Shown here one piece after another: positions 8,606 to 18,005 of a stretch of DNA of 64,000 nucleotides (position 1 is its first letter; the number at the start of each line of letters is the position of its first letter). The DNA is from Neorhizobium sp. UBA7851 (GTDB lineage Bacteria; Pseudomonadota; Alphaproteobacteria; Rhizobiales; Rhizobiaceae). Location: the NCBI GenBank assembly GCA_002500765.1, contig DLSX01000129.1, positions 44,404 through 108,403 on the forward strand, read 5' to 3'. The notes under the pieces are model-generated. The model searched no databases. It had not been told where the DNA came from and saw nothing but the letters and a program-made list of their open reading frames with translations. Made by a program: the position numbers and the translations under genes.

Positions 8606-9904
8606 TCAGGCTTTCCTGGCGTCGGCTTTTTGCATCATCTCGCGCATCGATCTGCCGAGAACGAGGATGGCGATGGCGGTTGCAAACATCGCACCGGCCA
8701 GGAACAGTAACGATCCCTGGAAGCCGCCGGTCGCATCACGAACCCAGCCGATGATCGACGGGCCAAAGAATCCGCCTGTGCTGCCGATCGAGTTGATCAG
8801 GGCAATACCTGCCGCTGCGGCACTTCCGGTCAGCAGTGTCGACGGGAAAATCCAGATGTTCGGTGAGGCTCCGCCAATGCCGGCAGCTCCAATGGTCAAC
8901 CCGATCAGGCTGATCAGCGGAGACGGCGCCATGGCGGCAAGGACAAACCCTGCAGCGCTGACCAGGAATGGGCCGGCGGCATGCCATACACGCTCGCCGG
9001 TGCGATCCGCGCTGCGTGCCACCAGGATCATGGCGATCGCCATGAAGATTGCTGGAATAGCTGTCACAAAGCCGGTCTGGACTGTCGTCAGGCCGAATTC
9101 CTTGACGAACTGCGGCATCCAGATCGCAATGCCGGTGGTACCCATTACCAGTCCAACGGCAACGAAGCACATCAAAAGCACGCGGAAATCCTTGATGGCC
9201 TTGCCGACCGTGAATTTCTCGGTGGCCTCGCGCGCTTCCTTTTCCTCGGCTAGGCGAGAAACCAGAATTTGCTTTTCGCTTTCGGACAGGAAGCGGGCTT
9301 TCTCAGGCGTTTCGGGCAGCCAGAAGAATACGACGAAACCCATGACAATGGCAGGCAATGCCTCAAGCACGAACATCCATTGCCATCCGCTATAGCCGGC
9401 GATGCCATCCATATATTCGATGATGAAACTGGAAAGCGGTGCGCCGATGATCGTCGAAAACGGAACCGCGATATTGAATGTTGCGAACATGCGGGCGCGA
9501 TATTGCGCGGGGAACCAAAGCGTCATGAAGAAGATGATACCGGGAAAGAAGCCGGCTTCGGCGGCTCCGAGAAGCACGCGCACGATGTAGAAGCTCGCGG
9601 GGCTCCAAACGAAAGCGGTTGCCGCCGACAGGATGCCCCAGGTAATCAGAATGCGTGCAATCCAGCGCCTTGCGCCGACCCGTGCAAGCACGAGATTGCT
9701 CGGCAGTTCGAAGAAAACATAACCCAGAAAGAATATGCCGGCGCCGAAGCCAAACTGGGCTGCGGTCAACCCCAAATCCTGGTTCATCGTCAGTGCGGCA
9801 AAGCCGATATTCACGCGGTCGAGAAACGCCGCGAAATAGCAGACCATGATGATCGGCAGAATCCGCCATGCTGCTTTTCTGATAACTGCCTTTTCGAGTT
9901 CCAT
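8606..9904 (-). CDS. MFS transporter, anion:cation symporter (ACS) family
   Basis: The protein has about 432 residues and 12 predicted membrane helices, with the family hallmark YFAAFLDRVNIGFAAL near the N-terminus (helix 1). It resembles tartrate, glucarate and phthalate permeases. The ATG at 9904 is chosen because GGGGAGGAG lies just before it; an in-frame start 14 codons earlier lacks this. It is co-transcribed with the enolase-superfamily gene (5-bp gap) and divergent from the LysR regulator, forming a small acid-uptake and breakdown module. Confidence 0.92.
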   Translation of the reverse strand: MELEKAVIRKAAWRILPIIMVCYFAAFLDRVNIGFAALTMNQDLGLTAAQFGFGAGIFFLGYVFFELPSNLVLARVGARRWIARILITWGILSAATAFVWSPASFYIVRVLLGAAEAGFFPGIIFFMTLWFPAQYRARMFATFNIAVPFSTIIGAPLSSFIIEYMDGIAGYSGWQWMFVLEALPAIVMGFVVFFWLPETPEKARFLSESEKQILVSRLAEEKEAREATEKFTVGKAIKDFRVLLMCFVAVGLVMGTTGIAIWMPQFVKEFGLTTVQTGFVTAIPAIFMAIAMILVARSADRTGERVWHAAGPFLVSAAGFVLAAMAPSPLISLIGLTIGAAGIGGASPNIWIFPSTLLTGSAAAAGIALINSIGSTGGFFGPSIIGWVRDATGGFQGSLLFLAGAMFATAIAILVLGRSMREMMQKADARKA

Positions 9905-9948
9905 CTCCAGCTCCTCCCCGAAAACATTGGATGGTTCCGTTTGCAATA

Positions 9949-9958
9949 ATTGCGCAAT
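9949..9958. promoter_or_regulatory. Candidate LysR operator
   Basis: ATTGCGCAAT is a perfect 10-bp palindrome, within the wider TTGCAATAATTGCGCAA. It lies midway in the 98-bp divergent gap between the MFS gene and lysR, the usual place for a LysR recognition site. Confidence 0.4.
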
Positions 9959-10002
9959 GTGATCAAATGCGTTTTTTCAACAAAGAAACATTGGAAAATT
10001 AA

Positions 10003-10899
10003 ATGACGCGGGTGACGTTGGCTCAGCTTGAGACGTTCTACTGGACTGTGCAGCTCGGATCGGCTCAACGGGCCGCCGATCATCTCAATCTTGCCCAGCC
10101 GACCGTTTCGCTGCGTCTGAAGGAACTGCGTGCGGCGCTTGGCAGCGATCTGTTCGAGCGGACGAGTCGCGGCTTGATCGTTGCCGCCGAAGGTAAGGCG
10201 CTGCTTCCTCATATTTCGACCATCCTTTCGGAAGTCGGAGAAATTCTGCAGAAGAACGCAGAGCAGGCATTGGTCGGAAAGCTGCGCGTTGGCCTTGCAG
10301 AAGGTTTTGCGGTCAATTGCCTTCCGCCGCTGCTCGATGCCCTGCGACAACAGCATCCTCATCTCAAACCCGAGTGGAATGTTTCGACCAGCACCAATCT
10401 CGAGGCGGCGATTCTCGAAGACCAACTGGATATGGCTGTCATCCTCAATCCGATCGGTCATGAGAAGATGACGCTTGTGCCGCTTGGTGTTCAACCCACT
10501 GCCTGGGTGGTGCCGTCGAGTTGGGAGATTAGCGAGCCGATCACTCCCAAAGACATGTGGTTGCTGCCGGTCGTGACCAATCCCGCGCCATCGGCCATGT
10601 ACAGGCAGGTGACCGGATGGTTTGCCGCTGAAGGTCTCATGCCGGCGCAGATGAGCATCTGCACGAGCGTTGCGGTAATCGCGGAGCTTGTCGCTGGGGG
10701 CTTGGGCGCTGCCTTGTTGCCGGTTCGAATGGCGGAACGCTACGTGCGCGATGGCGGCATGCGGATCGTCAACTCAGTGCCGCCGGCCGATAACGGCCGC
10801 CTCTACATCGCTTCACGCGCCGGCATAGAGGATGCGAAGGTGACAGCCGTCAGCAAGCTCGTTCGAACGGTTATCGAGCAGCTTGGTTATCTTGGGTGA
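10003..10899 (+). CDS. LysR family transcriptional regulator
   Basis: The 298-residue protein has an N-terminal winged HTH (residues about 5-65; QLETFYWTVQLGSAQRAADHL, LAQPTVSLRLKEL) and a LysR substrate-binding domain. It is divergent from the MFS/enolase-superfamily operon and is very likely its activator, responding to the acid substrate. GGAAAA precedes the ATG. Confidence 0.92.
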   Translation: MTRVTLAQLETFYWTVQLGSAQRAADHLNLAQPTVSLRLKELRAALGSDLFERTSRGLIVAAEGKALLPHISTILSEVGEILQKNAEQALVGKLRVGLAEGFAVNCLPPLLDALRQQHPHLKPEWNVSTSTNLEAAILEDQLDMAVILNPIGHEKMTLVPLGVQPTAWVVPSSWEISEPITPKDMWLLPVVTNPAPSAMYRQVTGWFAAEGLMPAQMSICTSVAVIAELVAGGLGAALLPVRMAERYVRDGGMRIVNSVPPADNGRLYIASRAGIEDAKVTAVSKLVRTVIEQLGYLG

Positions 10900-11268
10900 T
10901 CTGGGATACCACCACATAGATCCCCGGCGAGTGCCAGGTGCCAAGTGTCACACCGAAACTGTTTCGTGGTCAAGCCGTCGCATTCCGGGGCAGGGCGGCC
11001 GTCATGGATGCGCCGTTCGTTGCATATGGCCATTCAGGCCGTTTTTCATCGTGGGGGTTGCCGGTCTCGAAGAAGTTTGCGAGGTAGTAGGATCGTTCCT
11101 GCCACAGGCGGCAGCAGGAGCCGAATATCCGATGAGCAGATTAAGGCCTAGCAGATCTCATATTGTGTTTCTTCTCCGAAACCTGTCTCTGGACGGTGCT
11201 CGACCTTCGCTTGAGGTTGATCGTTCTGTTACTGAAGCGGATACAAAAAATTGAAGTTTTGGCACTCC
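10900..11268. other. Intergenic region without a supported gene
   Basis: The 369 bp between lysR and araC, both rightward. Several overlapping frames are open, but none resembles a protein family or has a good ribosome site. It presumably holds the araC promoter. No strong repeat was found apart from a weak CTGCC/GGCAG pair near 11.1 kb. Confidence 0.5.
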
Positions 11269-12147
11269 ATGGTGTGGCGAACCGAAGGAATCCGGGTCGT
11301 TCGTCCAGCAAAATGGCGTCAGCTCGACGGCCTCGTCAGCGTTTATTGGGAAGCTGAGAGCCAATCCGGCGCACGCGGTTATTATCTTGCCGAAGATCCC
11401 CGCATCATGATCTTCTTTAATGACGTGTCGTCTCTTGTCCGAATCTCCAACGAGGATGGGAGTTTTTCAAGAAACTCTCGCCCGATGACGCGTGCGGTCT
11501 ATGTCCCGGCGGGCGTCCCGATGTGGACGAACAGCAGATCGTCTCATCGCTTCTCACATCTCAATCTGCATGTGCACAAACACCGGATGTTGCGATACCT
11601 CGCTCCGTCAGTTGGTAGTTCCGACGCTCTGGCCGCACTACGGCGACCGGTGGAAATCCAGGATATCGCCGCCGTAGAAACATTGGCCGGACTGCTGGTG
11701 GACGAGATATCCAACCCGTCGCGCCACGCCGTTTATGCCGAAAGCCTGGTTGGCAGCATTGTCAGCGGATTGCTTGATATTCCCCACGGACATGATCAAT
11801 CGGCTACCAGTCATTTGACCGGATTGCAGATGAACCAGCTGACCGAGCGGATCGACGCCCAGCATGGTCATCGGCTGACCATTGCCGAGATGGCAGACAG
11901 CGTCGGAGTGTCGCTCGGTTCGTTCTCGGATGTTTTCAAGGAGACAACAGGCAAGACGCCTTTGCAGTGGCAGCTTGCCCGGCGCATCGAGCTCGCCAAA
12001 AAACTGCTGCTGGAAAGTGACCTGGCGGTCGCTGAAATTGCGGCTCAGCTCGGATTTACCGACCAGGCGCATCTGACAAAGGCGTTCAGACAGGCCGTGG
12101 GTGACACACCGGCGGCCTGGAGGCGGCATCTTTTCAAGGATCTCTGA
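11269..12147 (+). CDS. AraC family transcriptional regulator, next to siderophore receptor
   Basis: The protein has about 292 residues. The C-terminal 100 residues contain the two AraC HTH motifs (LTIAEMADSVGVSLGSFSDVFK and VAEIAAQLGFTDQAHLTKAF, ending TPAAWRR). The N-terminal half is a cupin-like sensor. The ATG at 11269 is used; a TTG at 11251 would add six residues and neither has a convincing ribosome site. It is convergent with a TonB-dependent receptor gene whose stop lies 60 bp away. AraC-type regulators commonly activate siderophore receptors using the ferric siderophore as inducer, so the receptor is a plausible target. Confidence 0.88.
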   Translation: MVWRTEGIRVVRPAKWRQLDGLVSVYWEAESQSGARGYYLAEDPRIMIFFNDVSSLVRISNEDGSFSRNSRPMTRAVYVPAGVPMWTNSRSSHRFSHLNLHVHKHRMLRYLAPSVGSSDALAALRRPVEIQDIAAVETLAGLLVDEISNPSRHAVYAESLVGSIVSGLLDIPHGHDQSATSHLTGLQMNQLTERIDAQHGHRLTIAEMADSVGVSLGSFSDVFKETTGKTPLQWQLARRIELAKKLLLESDLAVAEIAAQLGFTDQAHLTKAFRQAVGDTPAAWRRHLFKDL

Positions 12148-12170
12148 AGGGCCGCCCGAGGCGGCCCTTC
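12146..12170. terminator. Bidirectional terminator between araC and the receptor gene
   Basis: A perfect 11-bp stem, GAAGGGCCGCC and its complement, encloses a 3-nt CGA loop and begins inside the araC stop codon. The arms end in A/T pairs, so it can act on transcripts from either side; a long T-run is missing. Confidence 0.7.
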
Positions 12171-12206
12171 ATTCGGACGTGTGTCTCGAAGTCTCGTGCT
12201 AACCTG

Positions 12207-14378
12207 TCAGAAACGGTAGCGCAGCGAGCCAGTGACGGTCCGGCCTTCTTCAACATAGCACCATGATCCGGCGCAGGTCGTTTCGCGGTTGTCGAAGATG
12301 TTGCTCACATTGAGCTTGGCCGACAGACCCTTCAGGTCCGGATTAGCCGCACCGAAATCATATCCGACAGACGCGTCCACCAATATGCGCTCATCATTCT
12401 TGCCGGTGTTGTTCGCGTCGGTCTTCCATGTCTTGGAATAATAACGGGCACCAGCGCCAAGGCTCAGACCTTCCAGCGGGCCGGACGGCATCTGATAGTT
12501 GGCCCAGACGGTGAACTGGTTTGCCGGAAGACCGGATGGTGCCTTTCCGGGATTGTCGCCGGCCAGAATTTCCATGTCGAGATACGTGTAGGATGCGAGC
12601 AGATCGAGACCGTCGAGCACGCTCGTCTTGGCCTCGATTTCAAAACCCCGCGAACGAACCTTCCCTCGGGAAACCTGGAAGCCGATATTGTCCGGGTCGG
12701 AGGCTAGCGTATTCGTCTGCTCGATGTTGAAGACCGCCGCATTGACGGCAAGGTTCAGGTCAGTCGGACGATACTTGACGCCCACCTCGAACTGCTCACC
12801 TTCCGATGGAGCAAAATAAGCGCCCGACTTGCTTGTCCCCGAATTCGGCGCGAACGACGTCGAATAGCTAACATAAGGCGAGATGCCGTTATCGAAGAGA
12901 TAGGCCAGACCTATGCGCTTGGAGAAATGCGTGACCTGCTCGCTCTGATTGCTGTCGAGCCAGTCGTAACGACCACCAAGGGTCAGAACGAAGTTATTGT
13001 ACTCGATCTGATCCTGCAGATAGATGCCATACTGGTTCTGTCGGGTGATGGATGCGGGTCCCATATCCGCGCTGGTCGGACCCGAGATGGGCTGTTTTCC
13101 GTAGTTCCAGTCCGCATAGTCGAACGGAGGAGCTGCGATGCTTCCATAGGCATAGGAGCTTTCCAGATAGCTGTAGTCCATTCCCCCCAAAAGGGTATGC
13201 TGCAGGCCGCCGGTCGCGACATTCCACTCAAGCTGATTGTCAATCACGAAGGTGGTCGCGGAATCCTGGATCCGGTCTGCCGTCCGGCTTCCATCCGGCA
13301 AAAGAATCCCGTCAGCATCGGTGCTGAAACTGACATATTTCATGTCCACGTCGACTTCCTGGTACCGTAGGTTCTGGCGGAACTCGAGGTTGTCGGAGAA
13401 GCGGTGCTGGAATTCGTAACCGATACGCTTCTGGTGCAGATCGAGGTCTGCCCATGCCGGATCACCGGACTCAAGATCCGTCTTTACGCCGTTCTGGCTG
13501 ACGTAGCCTGCCGCGCCACCGCTGGTGATGTCGGAATATTCCCCCAGGATCGTCAGCTGTGTATCGCGGTCGTCTGATCGAAATGTCACGGCAGGCGCGA
13601 TATAGATGCGATCATTCTTTGCCGCGATGAACTGCGTGTCGGCGTTCCGAACAAGACCGGTAATGCGATAAAGGACATTGTCATTGTCGCCAACCGGACC
13701 TGACGAATCGAAATTCACCTGGCGGTGGTCGAAGTTGCCGATCTGCCCTTCCACTTCGTTGAACCGCTCATCGGTCGGGCGTTTCGAGACCACGTTGACG
13801 AGACCACCCGGAGATCCTCCACCATAAAGGACAGAGCTCGGCCCTTTGAGAATGCTGACGGCTTCAAGGCCGTAGGGTTCCTTGCGGGCAACCGAGAAAT
13901 TGCCTCCGACGTCACGCAGGCCATCCCGGTAATAGCCGTTGCTGGTGACGTTGAAGCCGCGGATGAACACCGTGTCGAAACGTGGATCGAAACCATAGAC
14001 GCCCGTACGCACACCGGAGCTGTAATTGGCCGCTTGAACCAGGCTCTGGACGTTACGGTCCTCGAGTTCCTTGCGGGAGATGATCGAAATCGACTGGGGG
14101 ACCTTGGCAAGGTCAGCGTCGGTTTTCGTTCCGACAGTCGCTGACTGGCCGACATAACCATCTGCCCTGACTGCGCTTGTCGCACTGCTTCCCGGCGTGA
14201 CGCTGGCGCCACTCAGGACGATTGGAGCAAGAGTGGTATCCGAGTTTGCAGTTGCTGCGTCCTGGCTCATCGCAAGGGTCGGTGTCAACGTGAATAGCGC
14301 CGTACAACCGAGGAGGAACCCATTTCTGGAGCGTTTGTAGGTCTGGCTCGCAATCCAGCTTGTCCGTTTCATGTTCAT
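12207..14378 (-). CDS. TonB-dependent siderophore receptor (FhuA/FhuE/FoxA type)
   Basis: The protein has about 723 residues from the ATG at 14378. A signal peptide ends near TLAMSQDA. A plug domain follows, with the siderophore-receptor signature YGFDPRFDTVFIRGF and GGGSPGGLVN, then a 22-strand barrel ending in the outer-membrane Phe (GSLRYRF). The resemblance is to hydroxamate-type ferric siderophore receptors. An in-frame start at 14606 would add 76 residues without signal-peptide character and is rejected. No ABC importer, biosynthesis gene or sigma/anti-sigma pair is adjacent, and the plug lacks an obvious N-terminal signalling domain. It therefore probably scavenges foreign siderophores, possibly under the convergent AraC regulator. 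Confidence 0.92.
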   Translation of the reverse strand: MNMKRTSWIASQTYKRSRNGFLLGCTALFTLTPTLAMSQDAATANSDTTLAPIVLSGASVTPGSSATSAVRADGYVGQSATVGTKTDADLAKVPQSISIISRKELEDRNVQSLVQAANYSSGVRTGVYGFDPRFDTVFIRGFNVTSNGYYRDGLRDVGGNFSVARKEPYGLEAVSILKGPSSVLYGGGSPGGLVNVVSKRPTDERFNEVEGQIGNFDHRQVNFDSSGPVGDNDNVLYRITGLVRNADTQFIAAKNDRIYIAPAVTFRSDDRDTQLTILGEYSDITSGGAAGYVSQNGVKTDLESGDPAWADLDLHQKRIGYEFQHRFSDNLEFRQNLRYQEVDVDMKYVSFSTDADGILLPDGSRTADRIQDSATTFVIDNQLEWNVATGGLQHTLLGGMDYSYLESSYAYGSIAAPPFDYADWNYGKQPISGPTSADMGPASITRQNQYGIYLQDQIEYNNFVLTLGGRYDWLDSNQSEQVTHFSKRIGLAYLFDNGISPYVSYSTSFAPNSGTSKSGAYFAPSEGEQFEVGVKYRPTDLNLAVNAAVFNIEQTNTLASDPDNIGFQVSRGKVRSRGFEIEAKTSVLDGLDLLASYTYLDMEILAGDNPGKAPSGLPANQFTVWANYQMPSGPLEGLSLGAGARYYSKTWKTDANNTGKNDERILVDASVGYDFGAANPDLKGLSAKLNVSNIFDNRETTCAGSWCYVEEGRTVTGSLRYRF

Positions 14379-14739
14379 ACCATTTTCCGTCATTGGCTCG
14401 ATGGCTGGGGCGCTTTCAAATCGAATGCCGCAACCTATGTCTGGTGGGGAACATGATACGCACCTGCCAATGGCTGCCGTGCGAACCTCGCCTTTAATCA
14501 GCCGCAAGCAGAACCAATCCGTCCCCTGCCTCCGTCTAACCTGAGTGTTAAGGTCTGGTATTGTATGTATTCGGATTTTTTGTAGAAAAGCGGCGACAAC
14601 GAACAAGCGTTCTCAATGGCGATATTTGCTCTCGCGGCAATGGTAGTCACAGCGTGCCGGCATGACCCTGATTGCCTCTCCCCGAAATTGGAGTAGAGAA
14701 GCAGCGATATCGCCAGCGCCAATTCCACACCGGGAATTC
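14379..14739. other. Divergent intergenic region, receptor versus EamA gene
   Basis: The 361 bp hold the promoters of the siderophore receptor (leftward) and the EamA transporter (rightward). I looked for a Fur-, RirA- or AraC-type repeat and found none convincing. No open frame resembles a protein. Confidence 0.5.
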
Positions 14740-15657
14740 ATGAATAGCCCATTCTCAGATCACAAGCCCCTGCTGGGCATCGCTTTGGCGTCGGCAGGAT
14801 ATGCCTGCTTTGCCTTGCAGGACGCCATCGTCAAATGGCTGGTCGCGGATTACGAGGTGCCTCAGGTTCTGTTCGTCCGAAGCCTCATCATCGTCCTGGT
14901 GACCGGACCTCTGGCGTTATATTTCCGCCATCCATCGATCATGAAAAGCCGCTATCGCGGAACCGTGGTCCTGCGAGCGGGCTTGATGCTCGTTGCGTGG
15001 CTGCTGTTTTACAATGCCGCAAGACATCTGGGTCTCGCCGAGCTTACGACGCTATATTTCTCCGCTCCGATCATGGTCATCTTCCTTTCAATCCTTGTTC
15101 TCAAGGAGAAGGTTGGATTGGGGCGCTGGATCGCGTGTCTGGGCGGCTTCGTTGGCGTGATGGTGGCGGCAAATCCCGGCCACTCGCCCAATCTGGTGCC
15201 GGCCCTGATGTGCCTTGCAGCGGGTTTCTGCTGGGCGTGGAGCACGATCCTCATCCGAATGGTCAGCAGAACCGAGACGACGTTGACCCAGATGTGGGCG
15301 ACAAGCTTGCTGTTTGCTCTTGCATGCGCTGTCTCGCTTCCGTGGTTGTGGAAGACGCCGGACGTGATGGGGGCTGTGTTGATGATCCTGCTGGGTGTTG
15401 TTGCCACGATTGGGCAATATCTGCTTTACGAAGGTTTCAGACATGCCCCTGCGTCGGCGCTGGCGCCGGTCGAATACACGGGCCTGATCTGGGCATTCTT
15501 TTATGGATATGCCATCTGGACCGAGATCCCGGCTGTGAACGTTTTCACGGGAGCGTGTCTGATCGTGGCCTCGAGCTGTGTTTTGATCGCCTGGGAGCGT
15601 CACATGGAGAAAACGGCGCGAGCCGGAGTATCATCCCGTTCCTCCCGAACAGGCTGA
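14740..15657 (+). CDS. DMT superfamily transporter (EamA domain)
   Basis: The 305-residue protein has ten predicted membrane helices as two EamA repeats. The first starts at GYACFALQDAIVKWLV and the second around GFCWAWSTILIRMV. The ATG at 14740 matches the usual start just before helix 1; upstream in-frame codons lack membrane or signal character. Family members export small metabolites or amino acids. It is divergent from the siderophore receptor, which could hint at metabolite or siderophore export, but nothing in the sequence shows this. Confidence 0.88.
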   Translation: MNSPFSDHKPLLGIALASAGYACFALQDAIVKWLVADYEVPQVLFVRSLIIVLVTGPLALYFRHPSIMKSRYRGTVVLRAGLMLVAWLLFYNAARHLGLAELTTLYFSAPIMVIFLSILVLKEKVGLGRWIACLGGFVGVMVAANPGHSPNLVPALMCLAAGFCWAWSTILIRMVSRTETTLTQMWATSLLFALACAVSLPWLWKTPDVMGAVLMILLGVVATIGQYLLYEGFRHAPASALAPVEYTGLIWAFFYGYAIWTEIPAVNVFTGACLIVASSCVLIAWERHMEKTARAGVSSRSSRTG

Positions 15658-15951
15658 GCAATTGCTTGGCTCTAATGCCAGTGATCTCGATTTGCGTTTA
15701 TGCATCGCCTGGGCAAGCGAGGAGACCTGCGTCTCCGCTTACGCATCCGGTAGCTTGAGCCGCTTCGACAGTGGGAAGTTGTTTCGCGGGCGCTCGTTCC
15801 AATCAGCCGTGCGGCTTTCTTGTGAAGAAAGGGGAGGCCAGGCAGCAAAGGAGATGCAATCCACGTAGACCCTCAACATCAAGCGCCTCGGATTTCATGC
15901 CGGCGTCTATCTGTTACCCTGCGCGACGGGTTCGGACGAGCCTTCCGGCTA
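15658..15951. other. Intergenic, no gene seen
   Basis: The 294 bp lie between two converging genes (EamA rightward, GntR leftward). Short open frames are present but have no family resemblance. Confidence 0.45.
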
Positions 15952-16647
15952 TTATCCTTGCTGCGTAAGACGTTTCTTCTTCGGCGCCGGTGCTTCTTTT
16001 CTCTCTTCCAGGCCAAGCTTGCCGATATTGGCGAAGACAGTCCTCAGATGACTGCGAACACTCTTCGTTGCGGTTTCAGGATCACCACGCATGATGGCAT
16101 CGGCAATGAGATTGTGCTCAGCGAGAATTTCCTTCACCCGGCTTTTGTCCTGTACCGTCAGATAACGCACACGGTCAAACTGGGTTTTGGCGCGAAGAAT
16201 TGCATTCCAGGTTCCGGCGTAACCGCTTAACTCGGCGATCAGGGCATGGAAGCCGTTATCAAGGCGATAGAACTCATCGGGATTTTTCGCCGCGGCGACC
16301 TGTTCGCGGATATTTTCCTTCAGGCGCTTGCGCCCGTCGTCATCGATATTCCTTGCCGCATCCGCAACCAGGGCACATTCCAGGTGTTCACGAATGTATT
16401 GGCCGACGCGAACAGCCTCCAGGGAAATCGGGGCGACGAATGTGCCGACATGGGGATAGATGACGACCAGTTCTTCCTCAGAAAGCTTGATGAGCGCCTC
16501 GCGTACCGGTGTCCGGCTGACCCCCAGCTGCTCGCAGATCTCCGCTTCCGAAAGCGGCGTTTCAGGTTCCAGGCGGCCGCTCACGATATCGTCCCTGATT
16601 TTGTCAAACACCTGGTTCGTCAAACGGTATCGGCTGCGGTCCATCAT
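15952..16647 (-). CDS. GntR family regulator (FCD subgroup) of the hexuronate genes
   Basis: The 231-residue protein has an N-terminal winged HTH (LEPETPLSEAEICEQLGVSRTPVREAL). An all-helical FCD sensor domain follows, with the metal/ligand His positions (HALIAELSG region). The C-terminus is a basic tail (APAPKKKRLTQQG). It is the last gene of the leftward exuT-uxuB-uxuA cluster, separated from uxuA by a terminator, and is probably the local UxuR/ExuR-like repressor. Its likely inducers are hexuronate-pathway intermediates such as fructuronate; this is inference from context. Confidence 0.9.
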   Translation of the reverse strand: MMDRSRYRLTNQVFDKIRDDIVSGRLEPETPLSEAEICEQLGVSRTPVREALIKLSEEELVVIYPHVGTFVAPISLEAVRVGQYIREHLECALVADAARNIDDDGRKRLKENIREQVAAAKNPDEFYRLDNGFHALIAELSGYAGTWNAILRAKTQFDRVRYLTVQDKSRVKEILAEHNLIADAIMRGDPETATKSVRSHLRTVFANIGKLGLEERKEAPAPKKKRLTQQG

Positions 16648-16713
16648 GGTCTCTCTCGCTTCATTATGGGCTATGTCAAAATCGCCACTCGCTAGGAAGG
16701 TGCTGTTTATAAT

Positions 16714-16747
16714 AAAGGCATCGGCGCGTTTTGGCGCCGATGCCTTT
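16714..16747 (-). terminator. Terminator of the uxu operon
   Basis: A perfect 14-bp stem, AAAGGCATCGGCGC and its complement, encloses a 6-nt loop 23 bp after the uxuA stop. On the minus strand it is followed by TTTATTATAAA. It separates uxuA from the gntR gene. Confidence 0.85.
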
Positions 16748-16769
16748 GGTCGCGTGATATTGCGCGCTT

Positions 16770-17960
16770 TCAGGCAATTCTTCCGTCTCTCAATGCGCTG
16801 ATCGTATGCATGACACCCCGGAGTTCGGCAAGTCCCTTGAGGCGACCGACGAACGAGTAGCCCGGGTTCATCGTCTGACCGATATCATCGCCGAGAAGGT
16901 GGCCGTGATCGGGGCGCATCGGTATCTGTTGAACGGGGTGCCCGATCGAAGCTCGCCGGGCTTCCTCCGCCATGATCGCTGCCGTCACAGCAATAAGATC
17001 GGTATCGCCTCCAAGGTGATCGGCTTCGTAGAAGGAACCATCCGGCTCATGCGTGGTATTGCGCAGATGAACGAAATGGATCCGTGACGCAAATTCCTTT
17101 GCCATGGCCGGCAGATCGTTTTTCAGGTTGGAGCCGAAAGAGCCGGTGCATAACGTCAGGCCGCAGGCCTCCTGCGGAACACCTGCGAAAAGTGCTCTCA
17201 CATCATCGGCGCACGACATGACGCGCGGCAGGCCGAAGATCGGGAATGCCGGATCATCGGGATGGATGCATAGACGCGCGCCTTCCTCTTCGGCCACCGG
17301 CGTAATTTCACGCAAAAATTCGATGAGATTGGCACGCAGATCCTCCGTGCCGATCTGCTGGTAAAGTTCGAGCATATCCTTGAACGTCGAACGGTTGTAG
17401 GCAAAGTCGCGAGCCGGTAGCCAATCGATCAGCGTCCGCTCCAACTCTGCGACCGTCTCCTGGCTCATCGCGTTGAAACGCTTTTCGGCCATTTCGAGAT
17501 GTTCGCCGGAATAGGAGCTTTCAGCATTCTTGCGGTTCAGAACGAAAAGATCGTATGCCGCGAAATCGACGCTGTCATAGCGCAGGGCATAACCGCCATT
17601 CGGCAGCCGATACATCAGGTTGGTGCGGCTCCAGTCGGTGATGACCATGAAATTGTAACATATCACCTTCACCCCTGAACGTGCGACGTTGCGAATGGAT
17701 TGCTTGTAGTTGTCGATCTTCTCGCGAAAATTGCCGCTACGAGTCTTGATCTCTTCGCCCACGCCGATGCTCTCGACGACCGACCAGTTCAATCCGGCTG
17801 CCTCGATGACGGATTTGCGCTTCTCGATTTCATCGACAGGCCAGATGCCGCCCTGGTTCATGTGATGCAGGGCAGTAACGATGCCTGTGGCTCCCGCCTG
17901 GCGGGCTTTCTCCAAGCTGACGGGATCTTCCGGGCCAAACCAGCGCCATGTCTGTTCCAT
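16770..17960 (-). CDS. uxuA: Mannonate dehydratase
   Basis: The 396-residue protein matches UxuA in length and motifs (MEQTWRWFGPEDPVSLEKA at the start, ALHHMNQGGIWP, VVESIGV, CIHPDDPAFPIFGLPR, and HFVHLRN). It dehydrates D-mannonate to 2-keto-3-deoxygluconate in the cytoplasm, using Mn2+/Fe2+. It lies 45 bp downstream of uxuB in the same operon, completing the glucuronate branch after fructuronate reduction. The downstream kinase and aldolase for KDG are not in this window. Confidence 0.96.
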   Translation of the reverse strand: MEQTWRWFGPEDPVSLEKARQAGATGIVTALHHMNQGGIWPVDEIEKRKSVIEAAGLNWSVVESIGVGEEIKTRSGNFREKIDNYKQSIRNVARSGVKVICYNFMVITDWSRTNLMYRLPNGGYALRYDSVDFAAYDLFVLNRKNAESSYSGEHLEMAEKRFNAMSQETVAELERTLIDWLPARDFAYNRSTFKDMLELYQQIGTEDLRANLIEFLREITPVAEEEGARLCIHPDDPAFPIFGLPRVMSCADDVRALFAGVPQEACGLTLCTGSFGSNLKNDLPAMAKEFASRIHFVHLRNTTHEPDGSFYEADHLGGDTDLIAVTAAIMAEEARRASIGHPVQQIPMRPDHGHLLGDDIGQTMNPGYSFVGRLKGLAELRGVMHTISALRDGRIA

Positions 17961-18005
17961 TGATATTCTCCTTGTCTTGATGTTCGTGTGCGTATGCGCA
18001 GTGGC

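Noticed and set aside
7800..9395. A 531-codon open frame on the plus strand.
   Set aside because: Antisense to the enolase-superfamily and MFS genes; no membrane or domain pattern of its own.
14379..14739. Fur or RirA-type iron box upstream of the siderophore receptor.
   Set aside because: No sequence with convincing match or symmetry was found.
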